Of a stretch of 62,115 nucleotides of DNA, positions 20,640 to 29,199 are shown piece after piece. Made by a program: the position numbers and the translations under genes. Source of the stretch: Actinomycetes bacterium (GTDB lineage Bacteria; Actinomycetota; Coriobacteriia; Coriobacteriales; Atopobiaceae). Location of the stretch: assembly GCA_029546925.1 (NCBI GenBank), contig JAKPQM010000046.1:1-62115 (forward strand). The letters are read 5' to 3'. Under the pieces are notes generated by a model. That model saw nothing but the letters and a program-made list of their open reading frames with translations. It was not told the DNA's origin and searched no databases. Within the stretch, counting starts at the first letter, position 1. Each line of letters opens with the position of its first letter.

Positions 20640-21416
20640 GTGCAACCCGACCATCAGAAGCTCTCAGAGTACTATGCCGTCGCGCCGGATGATATCGCTT
20701 TGAGCGACATCGATACGGCGCGCATCCCCGCGCACGTCTCCATCATCATGGATGGCAACGGCCGCTGGGCCGCCAAGCGCGGCCTGCCGCGCGCCCAAGG
20801 CCATGTCGCGGGCGTCGACGCGCTGCGCGAGGCGGTTACCGCAGGCGTTCGCCTCGGCTTCGACGTGTTCTCCGTCTATGCGTTCTCCACCGAGAACTGG
20901 AGACGGCCCAAGCTCGAGGTGGACTTGCTCATGGGCCTTTTCGCCAAGACGCTCGTCGCAGAGCTTCCCCTGTTCCATCAGGAGAACGTGCGCCTCGAGC
21001 TCCTCGGCGACCTCGAGGCGCTTCCCGCCGAGACCTACCGCGTCTTCATGCGCGGCCTCGACGAGACGGCAGGCCATGATGGCATGACCTTTGCGCTCGC
21101 GGTCAACTACGGTTCCCGCGCCGAGATCGTCCGTGCCGCACAAGATCTCGCACGTCTCGCACGGTCCGGCGAGCTCGATCCCGACGATATCGATCAGGAC
21201 CTCTTCTCCTCGCATCTCTACACAGCCGCCCTTCCCGATCCCGACCTGCTCATCCGCACCTCTGGCGAGCTGCGTCTCTCGAACTATCTCCTCTATCAGC
21301 TCGCCTATACCGAGTTCTATGTGACCGATACGCTTTGGCCGGATTTCACACGCTGGGATATGCTGCGCGCCATCCGCTCCTTCCAGAGCCGTTCGCGTCG
21401 ATTTGGCGGTGTATAG
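20640..21416 (+). CDS. uppS: Isoprenyl transferase (undecaprenyl diphosphate synthase)
   Basis: 258-aa cis-prenyltransferase making the C55 lipid carrier for peptidoglycan. The Mg-binding Asp is in HVSIIMDGNGRWAAKRG, then VYAFSTENWRRP, and the substrate block LLIRTSGELRLSNYLLYQLAYTE is intact. It uses a GTG start directly after the frr stop. About 30 residues before the catalytic core form a variable N-terminal extension. cdsA follows after 4 bases. Confidence 0.97.
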   Translation: MQPDHQKLSEYYAVAPDDIALSDIDTARIPAHVSIIMDGNGRWAAKRGLPRAQGHVAGVDALREAVTAGVRLGFDVFSVYAFSTENWRRPKLEVDLLMGLFAKTLVAELPLFHQENVRLELLGDLEALPAETYRVFMRGLDETAGHDGMTFALAVNYGSRAEIVRAAQDLARLARSGELDPDDIDQDLFSSHLYTAALPDPDLLIRTSGELRLSNYLLYQLAYTEFYVTDTLWPDFTRWDMLRAIRSFQSRSRRFGGV

Positions 21417-21420
21417 CGCC

Positions 21421-22380
21421 GTGCCGGATGAGAAAAGGCCCGATAAGAAGCATGCGGAAAGCCAGAGCACCGGCATCGACAAGCTCGTCGATCGCATGGA
21501 GCGGCGGCGCGCGCGCATCTCCGATGCGTTCGAGGCCAACCAGCTCCGCGGCCAGCGTGTGCGCGGCTTCACCGAGAAGCTCCTTACGCGCACCGCTTAC
21601 GGCGTCATCTACGGCGTGCTCACCGCAGGGTGCCTCTTCGCGGGCAGAACCCCCACCGCCATCATCGTCTCGTTGTATGCATGGCTCTGCTGCTCGGAAT
21701 TCTTCCGGATGTGCCGCAGGGGCGGCAGGATGCCCAACGAGATGCTCGGCCTCACGGCCGCCGCGCTGTTCCCCGCCGTCGCCCGCCTCTTCGGACTGCG
21801 CGCCATGGTGTTCACCGTCTTCTTCCTGCTCATCTGCGTCGGCGTGTGGTACGTCCTCACGCCGCGCGCCAACATCGCAGATGTCGCGGTGACGATGTTC
21901 GGGCCCATCTACACCTCGCTTGCGTTCTCCTGCGTCGTTTTGATCCGCAACAGCGATCCGGGGCTCGATGGCGCATTCCTCGCCCTCGGCGTCATGCTGT
22001 CCATCTGGGCGAACGATGCCATCGCCTATCTTGTGGGCTCGCGTATCGGCATCCATAAGATGGCTCCCCGCATCTCGCCCAACAAAAGCTGGGAGGGTTT
22101 CTGGGCCGGCATGGTCGGTTCGGTTGCCGTGTGGGCTGTGATCGGGTTCTTCCACATCAAGAGCCTGTCGCTTCCCCTCGCCCTCGCCATCGGCGTGGTC
22201 GAAGGCCTCCTGTCCGTCGTCGGCGACCTCTTCGAATCGCGCATCAAGCGCGGCGTCGGCGTCAAGGACTCGGGCACCATCATGCCCGGCCATGGCGGGC
22301 TTCTCGACAGATCGGATTCCATGATCTTCGGATGCATGGCGGCCTACATTCTCCTCGTCATGGGAGGGATCATCTACTGA
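21421..22380 (+). CDS. cdsA: Phosphatidate cytidylyltransferase
   Basis: 319-aa integral membrane enzyme forming CDP-diacylglycerol for phospholipid synthesis. A charged cytoplasmic region of about 55 residues precedes several hydrophobic helices, and the C-terminal CDS signature appears as GVKDSGTIMPGHGGLLDRSDSM. GTG 21421 is chosen over an upstream TTG at 21403 that would overlap uppS. Its stop shares a base with the dxr ATG. Confidence 0.95.
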   Translation: MPDEKRPDKKHAESQSTGIDKLVDRMERRRARISDAFEANQLRGQRVRGFTEKLLTRTAYGVIYGVLTAGCLFAGRTPTAIIVSLYAWLCCSEFFRMCRRGGRMPNEMLGLTAAALFPAVARLFGLRAMVFTVFFLLICVGVWYVLTPRANIADVAVTMFGPIYTSLAFSCVVLIRNSDPGLDGAFLALGVMLSIWANDAIAYLVGSRIGIHKMAPRISPNKSWEGFWAGMVGSVAVWAVIGFFHIKSLSLPLALAIGVVEGLLSVVGDLFESRIKRGVGVKDSGTIMPGHGGLLDRSDSMIFGCMAAYILLVMGGIIY

Positions 22381-23525
22381 TGCTGAACATCGCGCTTTTG
22401 GGGGCATCCGGCTCCATCGGCACGCAGACGCTCGATGTGTGCAGGAAGCATGCCGACAAGGTCAAGCTCGTCGCGATCGCCGTGAAGAGCTCCCTCGCAT
22501 TCGCCATCGCCTGCGCGCACGAGTTCGATCTCGCCTACGTCGTCATCGCCGAGTCCGAGCTCGAGAAGAGCGTTGCCGCAGATGCGTTTCCCGAACATAC
22601 GAGGGTCCTCTTCGGAACAGAGCACCTTTCCGAGCTCTGCGAGCTCGACGAGGTCGATTGCGTCGTCAACGCCCTCGTGGGTGCCGTGGGCATCTCTGCG
22701 GGCCATGCTGCGCTCGCATGCGGCAAGCGCCTCGCCTATGCCAACAAGGAATCCATCGTCATCGGCGGCGAGCTGCTCATGCCCCTTGCGGCTCCCGGGC
22801 AGCTCATCCCAGTCGATTCCGAGCACAGCGCTATCTTCCAGTGCCTTACCGGCGAGCCGCACGAGGCCATCTACAAGATCTGGCTCACCTGCTCGGGCGG
22901 CCCGTTCTTCGGTATGTCGCGCGCCGAGCTCGCCCATGTCACGGCAGCAGATGCCCTCGCACATCCCACTTGGCTCATGGGGGACAAGATCACCATCGAC
23001 TCTGCCACGCTCATGAACAAGGGGCTCGAGATCATCGAGGCGCACCATCTCTTCGATGTGCCCATCGACACGATCGAGGTCCTCGTCCACCGCCAGAGCA
23101 AGATCCACTCCATGGTCGAATTCTCGGACGGCTCGGTCAAAGCCAACCTCTGCGCAGCCGATATGCGCATGCCCATCCAGTACGCGCTCTCGTACCCCGG
23201 TCGTTGGGAAGCGGCCTGCGAGCATCTCGATTGGCATGCAGAGGCCCCGCTCGAGTTCGCGCGGGTCGACACCGGGGCGTTCGGATGCCTCGCGCTCGCC
23301 CAGGATGCCGGCCGTGCGGGCGGTACCGCACCCTGCATCCTGAACGCCGCCAACGAGGTTGCCAACGAGGCATTCAGGGCGGGACGCTGCTCGTTTCTCG
23401 ATGTCGAGCGCATCGTCGCCCACACCCTCGAGCACATGGATGCCCTTCCCGTCGAGAGCCTCGAACAGCTTGCATCCGTCGATGCAAAAGCCCGCAGCCT
23501 TGCAGCGCGGCAACTCGAAAGGTAG
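22380..23525 (+). CDS. dxr: 1-deoxy-D-xylulose-5-phosphate reductoisomerase
   Basis: 381-aa second enzyme of the MEP isoprenoid pathway (DXP to MEP, NADPH, Mg or Mn). NADPH fold GASGSIGTQTLDV begins the protein; ANKESIVIGGELLMPLA, PVDSEHSAIFQCL and DSATLMNKGLEIIEAH are the metal and substrate blocks. ATG 22380 overlaps the cdsA stop by 1 base. It supplies precursors for the lipid carrier made by uppS just upstream. Confidence 0.98.
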   Translation: MLNIALLGASGSIGTQTLDVCRKHADKVKLVAIAVKSSLAFAIACAHEFDLAYVVIAESELEKSVAADAFPEHTRVLFGTEHLSELCELDEVDCVVNALVGAVGISAGHAALACGKRLAYANKESIVIGGELLMPLAAPGQLIPVDSEHSAIFQCLTGEPHEAIYKIWLTCSGGPFFGMSRAELAHVTAADALAHPTWLMGDKITIDSATLMNKGLEIIEAHHLFDVPIDTIEVLVHRQSKIHSMVEFSDGSVKANLCAADMRMPIQYALSYPGRWEAACEHLDWHAEAPLEFARVDTGAFGCLALAQDAGRAGGTAPCILNAANEVANEAFRAGRCSFLDVERIVAHTLEHMDALPVESLEQLASVDAKARSLAARQLER

Positions 23526-23527
23526 CT

Positions 23528-24886
23528 ATGGATTTCGCTGCCAACACGCTTTCGGCCGTCTTCTGGGGCCTTCTCGTCCTCTCGCTTCTCGTCGTCGTCC
23601 ATGAGGGGGGGCATTTCCTCGTGGCGCGCAGCTGCTCGGTCCGCGTTACGGAATTCTTCCTCGGCATGCCCTCGCGCTTCAGGCTCTCCCGCAAGAGCAA
23701 GACGCACGGCACCGAGTTCGGCGTCACCCCGATCCTGTTCGGCGGCTACAACCGCATCTGCGGCATGGAATCTTCCGATGACGAGCTCCTCGCCGATGTC
23801 CTAGCACATATCTACCGCGTCGGCAGCGTGCATGCCGCCGATATCTGCCAGGCCTTCTCGATCGATGGAGACCGTGCGTATGCGATCCTCATGGCCCTTG
23901 TCGACTGGGCGTCCATCCGCATGGTCGAGGGGGAGGATAAGGACGATCCCGTCTTCAAAACCATCCCGCGCGATGCGGCCCTGCTATGCGAGTACGACAA
24001 GGAGCATGACCACGCGGCGATTCTGAGCCATGCCGATGGCGATACCTACGAGCTTCCGCTCTCGGCGAGCGAGTTCCTCGAATCCGAGCGGCATCGTGTC
24101 TACCAAGGCATCTCCTTCCCCAAGCGCCTTGCCATGCTCATCATGGGGCCGTTCGTGAACATCCTTCTCGCCCTCTTCGCCGTGGTCTTCGCACTCTCGG
24201 TCGTCGGCATGGATGTGGGATCGACCGAGCCCGTCATCGGCAGCGTGCATGCCGGCTCCCTTGCCGAACAGGCCGGCGTCTTGCCCGGCGATATCTTCGT
24301 GAGGGTGGGGGAGTACGAGATCTCCGAATGGTACGACATCTCGGATGCCCTCGACGTCCTGCTTCCGGCAGGCGAGGATTTCGATATCGAGGTCTCGCGC
24401 GGGGGAACGAACCAGATCCTCCATGTCGATATGCCCGAAAACGAGGCCATCGAGCTCCTCGGCGTGACGAACACCGTCGTCAAGGTCAGGCTCCCCGTGG
24501 GCGATGCGCTCGCGACCGCGTTCCAATACGCCGGCCAAGTCGCACAATTCGCCCTGCGCCTCATCAACCCCGCCCATACCATGGAAACCATAGGACAGTC
24601 CTCGTCCATCGTGGGGATGTCGGTCATGGCCTCCGAGGCAGCCTCGGCGGGCTTATTCGATCTGCTCCTCGTGATGGCCGCGATCTCCATGTCGCTCGGT
24701 TTCATGAACCTCCTGCCCATCCCGCCTCTGGACGGCGGCAAGATCCTCTTCGAGATCATCCAGCGCCTTATCGGCAAGCCCATATCGGTCAAGGTGCAGA
24801 ACATCGTCTCCTATATCGGGCTGGCGCTTCTGCTCGCCCTCTTCATCTTCGTGCTCCGCAACGATCTCATCCGCTACGTCATGTAA
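23528..24886 (+). CDS. rseP: RseP-like site-2 protease with large internal insertion
   Basis: 452-aa intramembrane metalloprotease. HEGGH at residues 25-29 in the first helix and LLPIPPLDGG near the C-terminus give the zinc-binding site; a PDZ domain (GSVHAGSLAEQAGVLPGDIF) lies at about 238-300. Between FGGYNRICGM (71-80) and the next membrane segment KRLAMLIMGPFVN (199-211) there are about 115 residues, where typical RseP has a much shorter link. Part of it (HIYRVGSVHAADICQAF...ILMALVDWASIRMVEG) looks like a winged-helix fold. ATG 23528 is 2 bases after the dxr stop. Confidence 0.93.
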   Translation: MDFAANTLSAVFWGLLVLSLLVVVHEGGHFLVARSCSVRVTEFFLGMPSRFRLSRKSKTHGTEFGVTPILFGGYNRICGMESSDDELLADVLAHIYRVGSVHAADICQAFSIDGDRAYAILMALVDWASIRMVEGEDKDDPVFKTIPRDAALLCEYDKEHDHAAILSHADGDTYELPLSASEFLESERHRVYQGISFPKRLAMLIMGPFVNILLALFAVVFALSVVGMDVGSTEPVIGSVHAGSLAEQAGVLPGDIFVRVGEYEISEWYDISDALDVLLPAGEDFDIEVSRGGTNQILHVDMPENEAIELLGVTNTVVKVRLPVGDALATAFQYAGQVAQFALRLINPAHTMETIGQSSSIVGMSVMASEAASAGLFDLLLVMAAISMSLGFMNLLPIPPLDGGKILFEIIQRLIGKPISVKVQNIVSYIGLALLLALFIFVLRNDLIRYVM

Positions 24887-24896
24887 AGGCCTCCCC

Positions 24897-25964
24897 ATGG
24901 ATACCCCGAAGCGTTCCAAAACAAGGCAGGTGTTCTGCGGCTCTGTCGCCATCGGCGGCGATGCTCCCGTGAGCGTGCAGTCCATGACGACGACAAGGAC
25001 CGAGGATGCCGTCGCCACCCTTGCCCAGATACGAGAGCTTGCGGATGCAGGGTGCGAGATCATCCGCTGCGCCATCCCCTCGGCACGCGCCCTCGACGGC
25101 TTCGAAGCCATTTGCGCGGCCTCGCCGCTGCCGGTTGTCGCCGATATCCACTTCGATCACAAGCTCGCGATAGAGGCTGCCCGCAGAGGCGCCGCAGCGC
25201 TTCGCATCAATCCTGGCAATATCGGCTCGTTCGAACGGGTCGATGCGGTTATCGCCGCCGCGAAAACGGCCGAGATCCCCATCCGCATCGGCGTCAACGC
25301 GGGATCGCTCGACAAGGCTGTCGACGAGATGCACGATCTCGAGCTCTCGGAGAAGCTCGCGCGCTCGTGCGCGTCCTTCGTAGCCCATTTCCAGGAGCGC
25401 GGGTTCTACGACATCGTGCTCTCCGCCAAGGCCCACGACGTCCCCACCACGCTCGCCACCTACCGCGCCCTCGCCGAGTGCCTTCCCGAGATCCCGCTCC
25501 ACGTGGGGGTCACCGAGGCGGGGACGCTGCGCCAGGGCACGGTCAAGAATTCCTGCGCCGTCGGCATTCTGCTCGAGGAGGGTATCGGCAACACCATGAG
25601 GCTCTCGCTCACCGCAGATCCCATCGAGGAGGTCAAGGTGGCGTGGGATCTGCTCTCTGCGCTCGGCATGCGCCGCCGCAGCCCCGAGCTCGTGAGCTGC
25701 CCCACCTGCGGCCGCTGCCAAGTCGACCTCATCCCCATCGCCGAAGAGGTCTCCAGACGCCTCGAGAGCCTGCCTGCGCCCATATCCGTTGCGGTCATGG
25801 GTTGCATAGTGAATGGGCCCGGAGAAGCCCGCACAGCCGATATCGGCCTTGCATCGGGCAGGGGAGAGGCCGTGCTCTTCGCGCACGGCGAGGTCATCCG
25901 AACCGTGGAGGAGAGCCGCATGGTCGACGAGCTCATGTCCGAGATCGAAGCGCGTTTCTGCTAG
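24897..25964 (+). CDS. ispG: (E)-4-hydroxy-3-methylbut-2-enyl-diphosphate synthase
   Basis: 355-aa [4Fe-4S] enzyme of the MEP pathway converting MEcPP to HMBPP. The TIM-barrel half carries VQSMTTTRTEDAVAT, VVADIHFDHKLAIEAA and LRINPGNIG; the C-terminal cluster domain carries CPTCGRCQVDL and the later cysteine in MGCIVNGPGEA. Length is normal for the short bacterial form. It starts 10 bases after rseP. Confidence 0.98.
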   Translation: MDTPKRSKTRQVFCGSVAIGGDAPVSVQSMTTTRTEDAVATLAQIRELADAGCEIIRCAIPSARALDGFEAICAASPLPVVADIHFDHKLAIEAARRGAAALRINPGNIGSFERVDAVIAAAKTAEIPIRIGVNAGSLDKAVDEMHDLELSEKLARSCASFVAHFQERGFYDIVLSAKAHDVPTTLATYRALAECLPEIPLHVGVTEAGTLRQGTVKNSCAVGILLEEGIGNTMRLSLTADPIEEVKVAWDLLSALGMRRRSPELVSCPTCGRCQVDLIPIAEEVSRRLESLPAPISVAVMGCIVNGPGEARTADIGLASGRGEAVLFAHGEVIRTVEESRMVDELMSEIEARFC

Positions 25965-26000
25965 GACGCTCTTCCAACACGCGAACGAGAGGAACCATCC

Positions 26001-27713
26001 GTGGCACGTTATGAATTGATGAGCAGGACCTATGCCCCCACCCTCAAGGAGGATCCCGTCGAAGCGGAGCTTGCGAGCCACCGGCTCCTTCTCCGCGCTG
26101 GCATGATCCGAAAGGTTGCAGCGGGCCTCTACAGCTACCTTCCCCTGGCATGGCGCTCGATCCTCAAGATCGAGTCCATCATCCGCGACGAGATGGCGGG
26201 CATCGGTGCCCAGGAGATGCTCGTCCCCATCATGACGCCGGCAGAGCTCTGGCACGAGTCGGGGCGCTGGGAGAAGTACGGCCCCGAGCTCATGCGCCTG
26301 AACGACCGCCACGAGCGCCCCTTCGCGCTCGGACCCACCCATGAGGAGACCTTCACCGATCTCGTCAAGAACGAGCTCAGGAGCTACAAGCAGCTCCCCA
26401 TAACGCTCTACCAGATCCAAGACAAGTTCAGAGACGAGATGAGGCCCCGCTTCGGCCTCATGCGCGGGCGCGAATTCATCATGAAGGACGCCTATTCCTT
26501 CGACGCCACGGTCGCGGGCATGCAGAAGTCCTACGAGGATCAGAAGGGCGCCTATGCGCGCATCTGCGAGCGCTGCGGCCTGAAGGCGCTTCCCGTCGTC
26601 GCCGATTCCGGCCAGATCGGGGGAGACACCTCCGTGGAGTTCATGGCGCTCGCCGAGGCGGGCGAGGCCGGACTCGTCTGGTGCGACTGCGGTTTCGCGG
26701 CCGATATCGAGGCCGCGCGTGCCCGCATCGGCTTCGAGGAGTTCTCGATCGGCGAGGCAGAGACCATCGAGACGCCCTGCGAGGGCACCATCGCAGCGCT
26801 TGCCGCATTCCTCGGCATAGCCGAGCAGGCATGCCGCAAGAGCTTCGCCATCATCGCCGAGGACGGTACGCCGACGCTCTGCCTGCTTCCCGGCGACCAT
26901 GAGCTCAACGAGGTGAAAGCCGAGCACGCTTTCGGCCACTACGACATCATGGACGATGAGACCCTCGAGGCCTACGGCCTTGCTAAGGGCTACATGGGGC
27001 CCATCGGCGCGGATCAGCGCGTCCGCATCGTCGCCGATTCCTCGCTCCACGATGCGCAGAGCTGGCTCGTCGGAGCGAACAAGGTCGGCTACCATATCAA
27101 AGGCGCACGCGCGGGACGTGACTTCACGGTCGACGCGTGGCTCGATCTCGCCAGCGCGCGAGAGGGCGATGGTTGCCCGCGCTGCGGAGCCCCGCTCCAT
27201 GCGGCCCGAGGCATCGAGGTCAGCCAGGTCTTCCAGCTCGGCACCAAGTACTCCGAGGCCATGGGCGCGTATTTCGCCGACGAGAACGGCCAGGACAAGC
27301 CCTTCCAGATGGGCTGCTACGGTATCGGGGTCTCGCGCACGCTCGCCGCCGTCGTGGAGCAGCACAATGACGAGCAGGGCATCGTGTGGCCCGTCTCGGT
27401 CGCCCCCTATGAGCTGGAGATCGTCCCCCTCAACGTGAACGACGATCTTGTGTGGCCCGAAGCCCTGAAGATTGCAGACGAGCTCTCCCAAGCCGGGCTC
27501 GAGCTCATCGTAGATGATCGTGACGAGCGGGCGGGAGTCAAATTCGCCGATGCCGACCTCTATGGCTTCCCGTACCAGGTCATCCTCGGCAAGCGCGGTG
27601 TCGCCAACGGAAACGCTGAGGTCAAGCGCAGGGCAGACGGCGAGCGCTTCTCCGTGCCCTTCGCCGAGCTCGCCGCATTCCTTCTCGAGAGGATCGTCCC
27701 TAGCAGGGCTTAG
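26001..27713 (+). CDS. proS: Proline--tRNA ligase
   Basis: 570-aa bacterial-type class II prolyl-tRNA synthetase. Motif 1 to 2 regions LRAGMIRKVAAGLYSYLPL, RFGLMRGREFIMKDAYSF and the class II motif 3 GCYGIGVSRTLAAVVEQ are present. The insertion (editing) domain lies at roughly 220-400. GTG 26001 has GAGAGGAACC upstream. It ends the long plus-strand operon; its stop overlaps the stop of the convergent ZIP transporter. Confidence 0.97.
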   Translation: MARYELMSRTYAPTLKEDPVEAELASHRLLLRAGMIRKVAAGLYSYLPLAWRSILKIESIIRDEMAGIGAQEMLVPIMTPAELWHESGRWEKYGPELMRLNDRHERPFALGPTHEETFTDLVKNELRSYKQLPITLYQIQDKFRDEMRPRFGLMRGREFIMKDAYSFDATVAGMQKSYEDQKGAYARICERCGLKALPVVADSGQIGGDTSVEFMALAEAGEAGLVWCDCGFAADIEAARARIGFEEFSIGEAETIETPCEGTIAALAAFLGIAEQACRKSFAIIAEDGTPTLCLLPGDHELNEVKAEHAFGHYDIMDDETLEAYGLAKGYMGPIGADQRVRIVADSSLHDAQSWLVGANKVGYHIKGARAGRDFTVDAWLDLASAREGDGCPRCGAPLHAARGIEVSQVFQLGTKYSEAMGAYFADENGQDKPFQMGCYGIGVSRTLAAVVEQHNDEQGIVWPVSVAPYELEIVPLNVNDDLVWPEALKIADELSQAGLELIVDDRDERAGVKFADADLYGFPYQVILGKRGVANGNAEVKRRADGERFSVPFAELAAFLLERIVPSRA

Positions 27714-28516
27714 CCGAGCATGACATCGAGCGTCATCATCAGGGTGAAGCCGAACGCGAACGCGAGGGCGCCGGTGTTCGAATGGTGCTCCACCGTCATC
27801 TCGGGCACCAGCTCCTCGACGACGACGTACATCATGGCTCCTGCCGCGAAGCTCAAAAGATAGGGCATGGCCGGGACGACCGCTGCGGCCACGAGGATGG
27901 TGATGACCGTCCCGATCGGCTCGACTATGCCCGAGAGCGCGCCGTTGACGAACGCCTTCGCCTTGCTTTCCCCGTTTGCATACAGGGGCATGGAGATGAT
28001 CGCCCCTTCGGGGAAGTTCTGGATCGCAATGCCGAGCGCAAGCGCGAGCCCTGCCGCTGAGCTGATGCCGCTCGCCCCGGAAAGCCATCCGGCAAGCACG
28101 ACGCCCACGGCCATGCCCTCGGGGATGTTGTGCAGCGTCACGGCGAGGATCATGAGCGTGGTTTTCTGGAAGCTGCTCCTGGGCCCCTCGGCATCGTCTG
28201 TAGCGGCGTGCAGGTGGGGGATGATGTTGTCGAGCAGAAGGAGGAAGAGGGTCCCCGCCCAGAAGCCTATGACGGCGGGGGCGAACGCGAGGCCGCCCCT
28301 ATCGGCGCTCGATTCGAGCGCGGGGATGAGCAGGCTCCATACCGATGCGGCGACCATGACGCCCGCAGCGAACCCAGACAAAGCCCGCAGGAGCCGGGAG
28401 CTGAGCTGGCCGCGCATGAAGAACACGCAGGCGGAGCCGAGCACCGTTCCTGCAAAGGGGATGAGGATTCCCTGCAGGATCTCTGGCTGGATGAAGATAT
28501 TCATGGGCAAGATCAA
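27710..28516 (-). CDS. ZIP family metal transporter
   Basis: 268-aa integral membrane protein of the ZIP (ZupT/GufA-like) divalent metal uptake family, probably zinc or iron. The two metal-binding helices show HNIPEGMAVGVVL and QNFPEGAIISMP; about eight hydrophobic segments are visible. TTG 28516 has GGAG about 5 bases upstream and overlaps the preceding gene's stop; ATG 28504 is the alternative start. It is convergent with proS, sharing its last 4 bases. Confidence 0.9.
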   Translation of the reverse strand: MILPMNIFIQPEILQGILIPFAGTVLGSACVFFMRGQLSSRLLRALSGFAAGVMVAASVWSLLIPALESSADRGGLAFAPAVIGFWAGTLFLLLLDNIIPHLHAATDDAEGPRSSFQKTTLMILAVTLHNIPEGMAVGVVLAGWLSGASGISSAAGLALALGIAIQNFPEGAIISMPLYANGESKAKAFVNGALSGIVEPIGTVITILVAAAVVPAMPYLLSFAAGAMMYVVVEELVPEMTVEHHSNTGALAFAFGFTLMMTLDVMLG

Positions 28517-28884
28517 ACACGCTCCAATTCCTTCGCGACGGTTCGTCCATAGAGCGCGACCGTACTGTTATTAGCGCCGAGAACTGCAAGATAGGAGATC
28601 GTAGGGTAGGGCGCCTGGGCAACATAGGAGAGCGCGGCGCCGACGAGGCAGAGGATACCGAGGATGAGGGCGGGGGGTACGATGCCCTTGACCGTGGAGG
28701 GGACGTTCGCCTTGCGCGCTCCCGTGACGCCCATGGCGGTGCTAAGGACGCTTGCCGCAACAAGACCCGCATCGGTGACGTCGAAGTCCAGCACGCATTG
28801 TACGATGCCCACGACGATCAGGACGAGGCCGAGAATCATAAGCAGCAGGCTCGTTTTCTTGAAGTTCTTGACGGATGGGCTCAT
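28513..28884 (-). CDS. Small four-helix membrane protein, unknown
   Basis: 123-aa hypothetical protein with four hydrophobic segments (about residues 10-33, 38-58, 66-91 and 97-113), suggesting an integral membrane protein. No family recognised. ATG 28884 is preferred to GTG 28899 because AAAGGA sits 6 bases upstream of the ATG. It is translationally coupled to the ZIP transporter (the TGA overlaps the TTG), so a role in the same process is possible but unproven. Confidence 0.75.
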   Translation of the reverse strand: MSPSVKNFKKTSLLLMILGLVLIVVGIVQCVLDFDVTDAGLVAASVLSTAMGVTGARKANVPSTVKGIVPPALILGILCLVGAALSYVAQAPYPTISYLAVLGANNSTVALYGRTVAKELERV

Positions 28885-28956
28885 CTGATTTCCTTTCACG
28901 AAGCGGGCAGTGCTTGGGATGCTCCTGCATATTTTAGCCTTAATCGAAGTTTCTTC

Positions 28957-28984
28957 TTGACCATCTGAGTAACTTTGGTATAGT
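28957..28984 (+). promoter_or_regulatory. Promoter of tRNA-Ala
   Basis: TTGACC at 28957-28962 and TATAGT at 28979-28984 with a 16-base spacer, 18 bases before the tRNA 5' end. The predicted start is near 28991. Confidence 0.82.
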
Positions 28985-29002
28985 AGTTGAACGCGTTCGT
29001 TT

Positions 29003-29078
29003 GGGGATATAGCTCAGCTGGGAGAGCGCATGACTGGCAGTCATGAGGTCAGGGGTTCGATCCCCCTTATCTCCACCA
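29003..29078 (+). tRNA. tRNA-Ala (GGC)
   Basis: 76-base cloverleaf beginning GGGGATATAGCTC and ending with encoded CCA. The anticodon stem CATGA/TCATG encloses the loop CTGGCAG, giving anticodon GGC for GCC codons. T-arm AGGGGTTCGATCCCCCT is intact. It has its own promoter and a terminator at 29088. Confidence 0.96.
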
Positions 29079-29087
29079 GAGATTCGA

Positions 29088-29116
29088 GGCGGCGGACAAC
29101 CTCCGTCGCCTTTCTT
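29088..29116 (+). terminator. Terminator between the two tRNA genes
   Basis: GGCGGCGGA at 29088-29096 pairs with TCCGTCGCC at 29102-29110 (one G-U) over a 5-base loop, followed by TTTCTT. It lies 9 bases after tRNA-Ala and 7 bases before the CAT tRNA, so the second tRNA depends on read-through or an internal promoter that I cannot see. Confidence 0.8.
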
Positions 29117-29123
29117 GTAGAAC

Positions 29124-29199
29124 GGGCCCATGGCGCAGCGGTCAGCGCAGAGGACTCATAATCCTTTGGTCGTAGGTTCGAATCCTACTGGGCCCACCA
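29124..29199 (+). tRNA. tRNA with CAT anticodon (Ile2 or elongator Met)
   Basis: 76 bases from GGGCCCATGGCGC to encoded CCA, with perfect 7-bp acceptor pairing. The anticodon stem GAGGA/TCCTT encloses CTCATAA, giving anticodon CAT. The variable region and arm (TTGGTCGTAGG) resemble ileX-type tRNA-Ile2, whose C34 is modified to lysidine; elongator Met cannot be excluded by eye. The integrase reading frame on the minus strand ends inside the 3' part of this gene, marking it as the likely attachment site of the island. Confidence 0.93.

Noticed and set aside
22131-22379. Longer N-terminus for dxr, overlapping cdsA
   Set aside because: The NADPH-binding start of Dxr begins exactly at ATG 22380; upstream residues are an out-of-frame reading of cdsA.
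24879-28088. 1069-codon open frame on the minus strand
   Set aside because: It lies opposite ispG, proS and the ZIP gene, is a composition artefact of high-GC codon position bias, and shows no domain.
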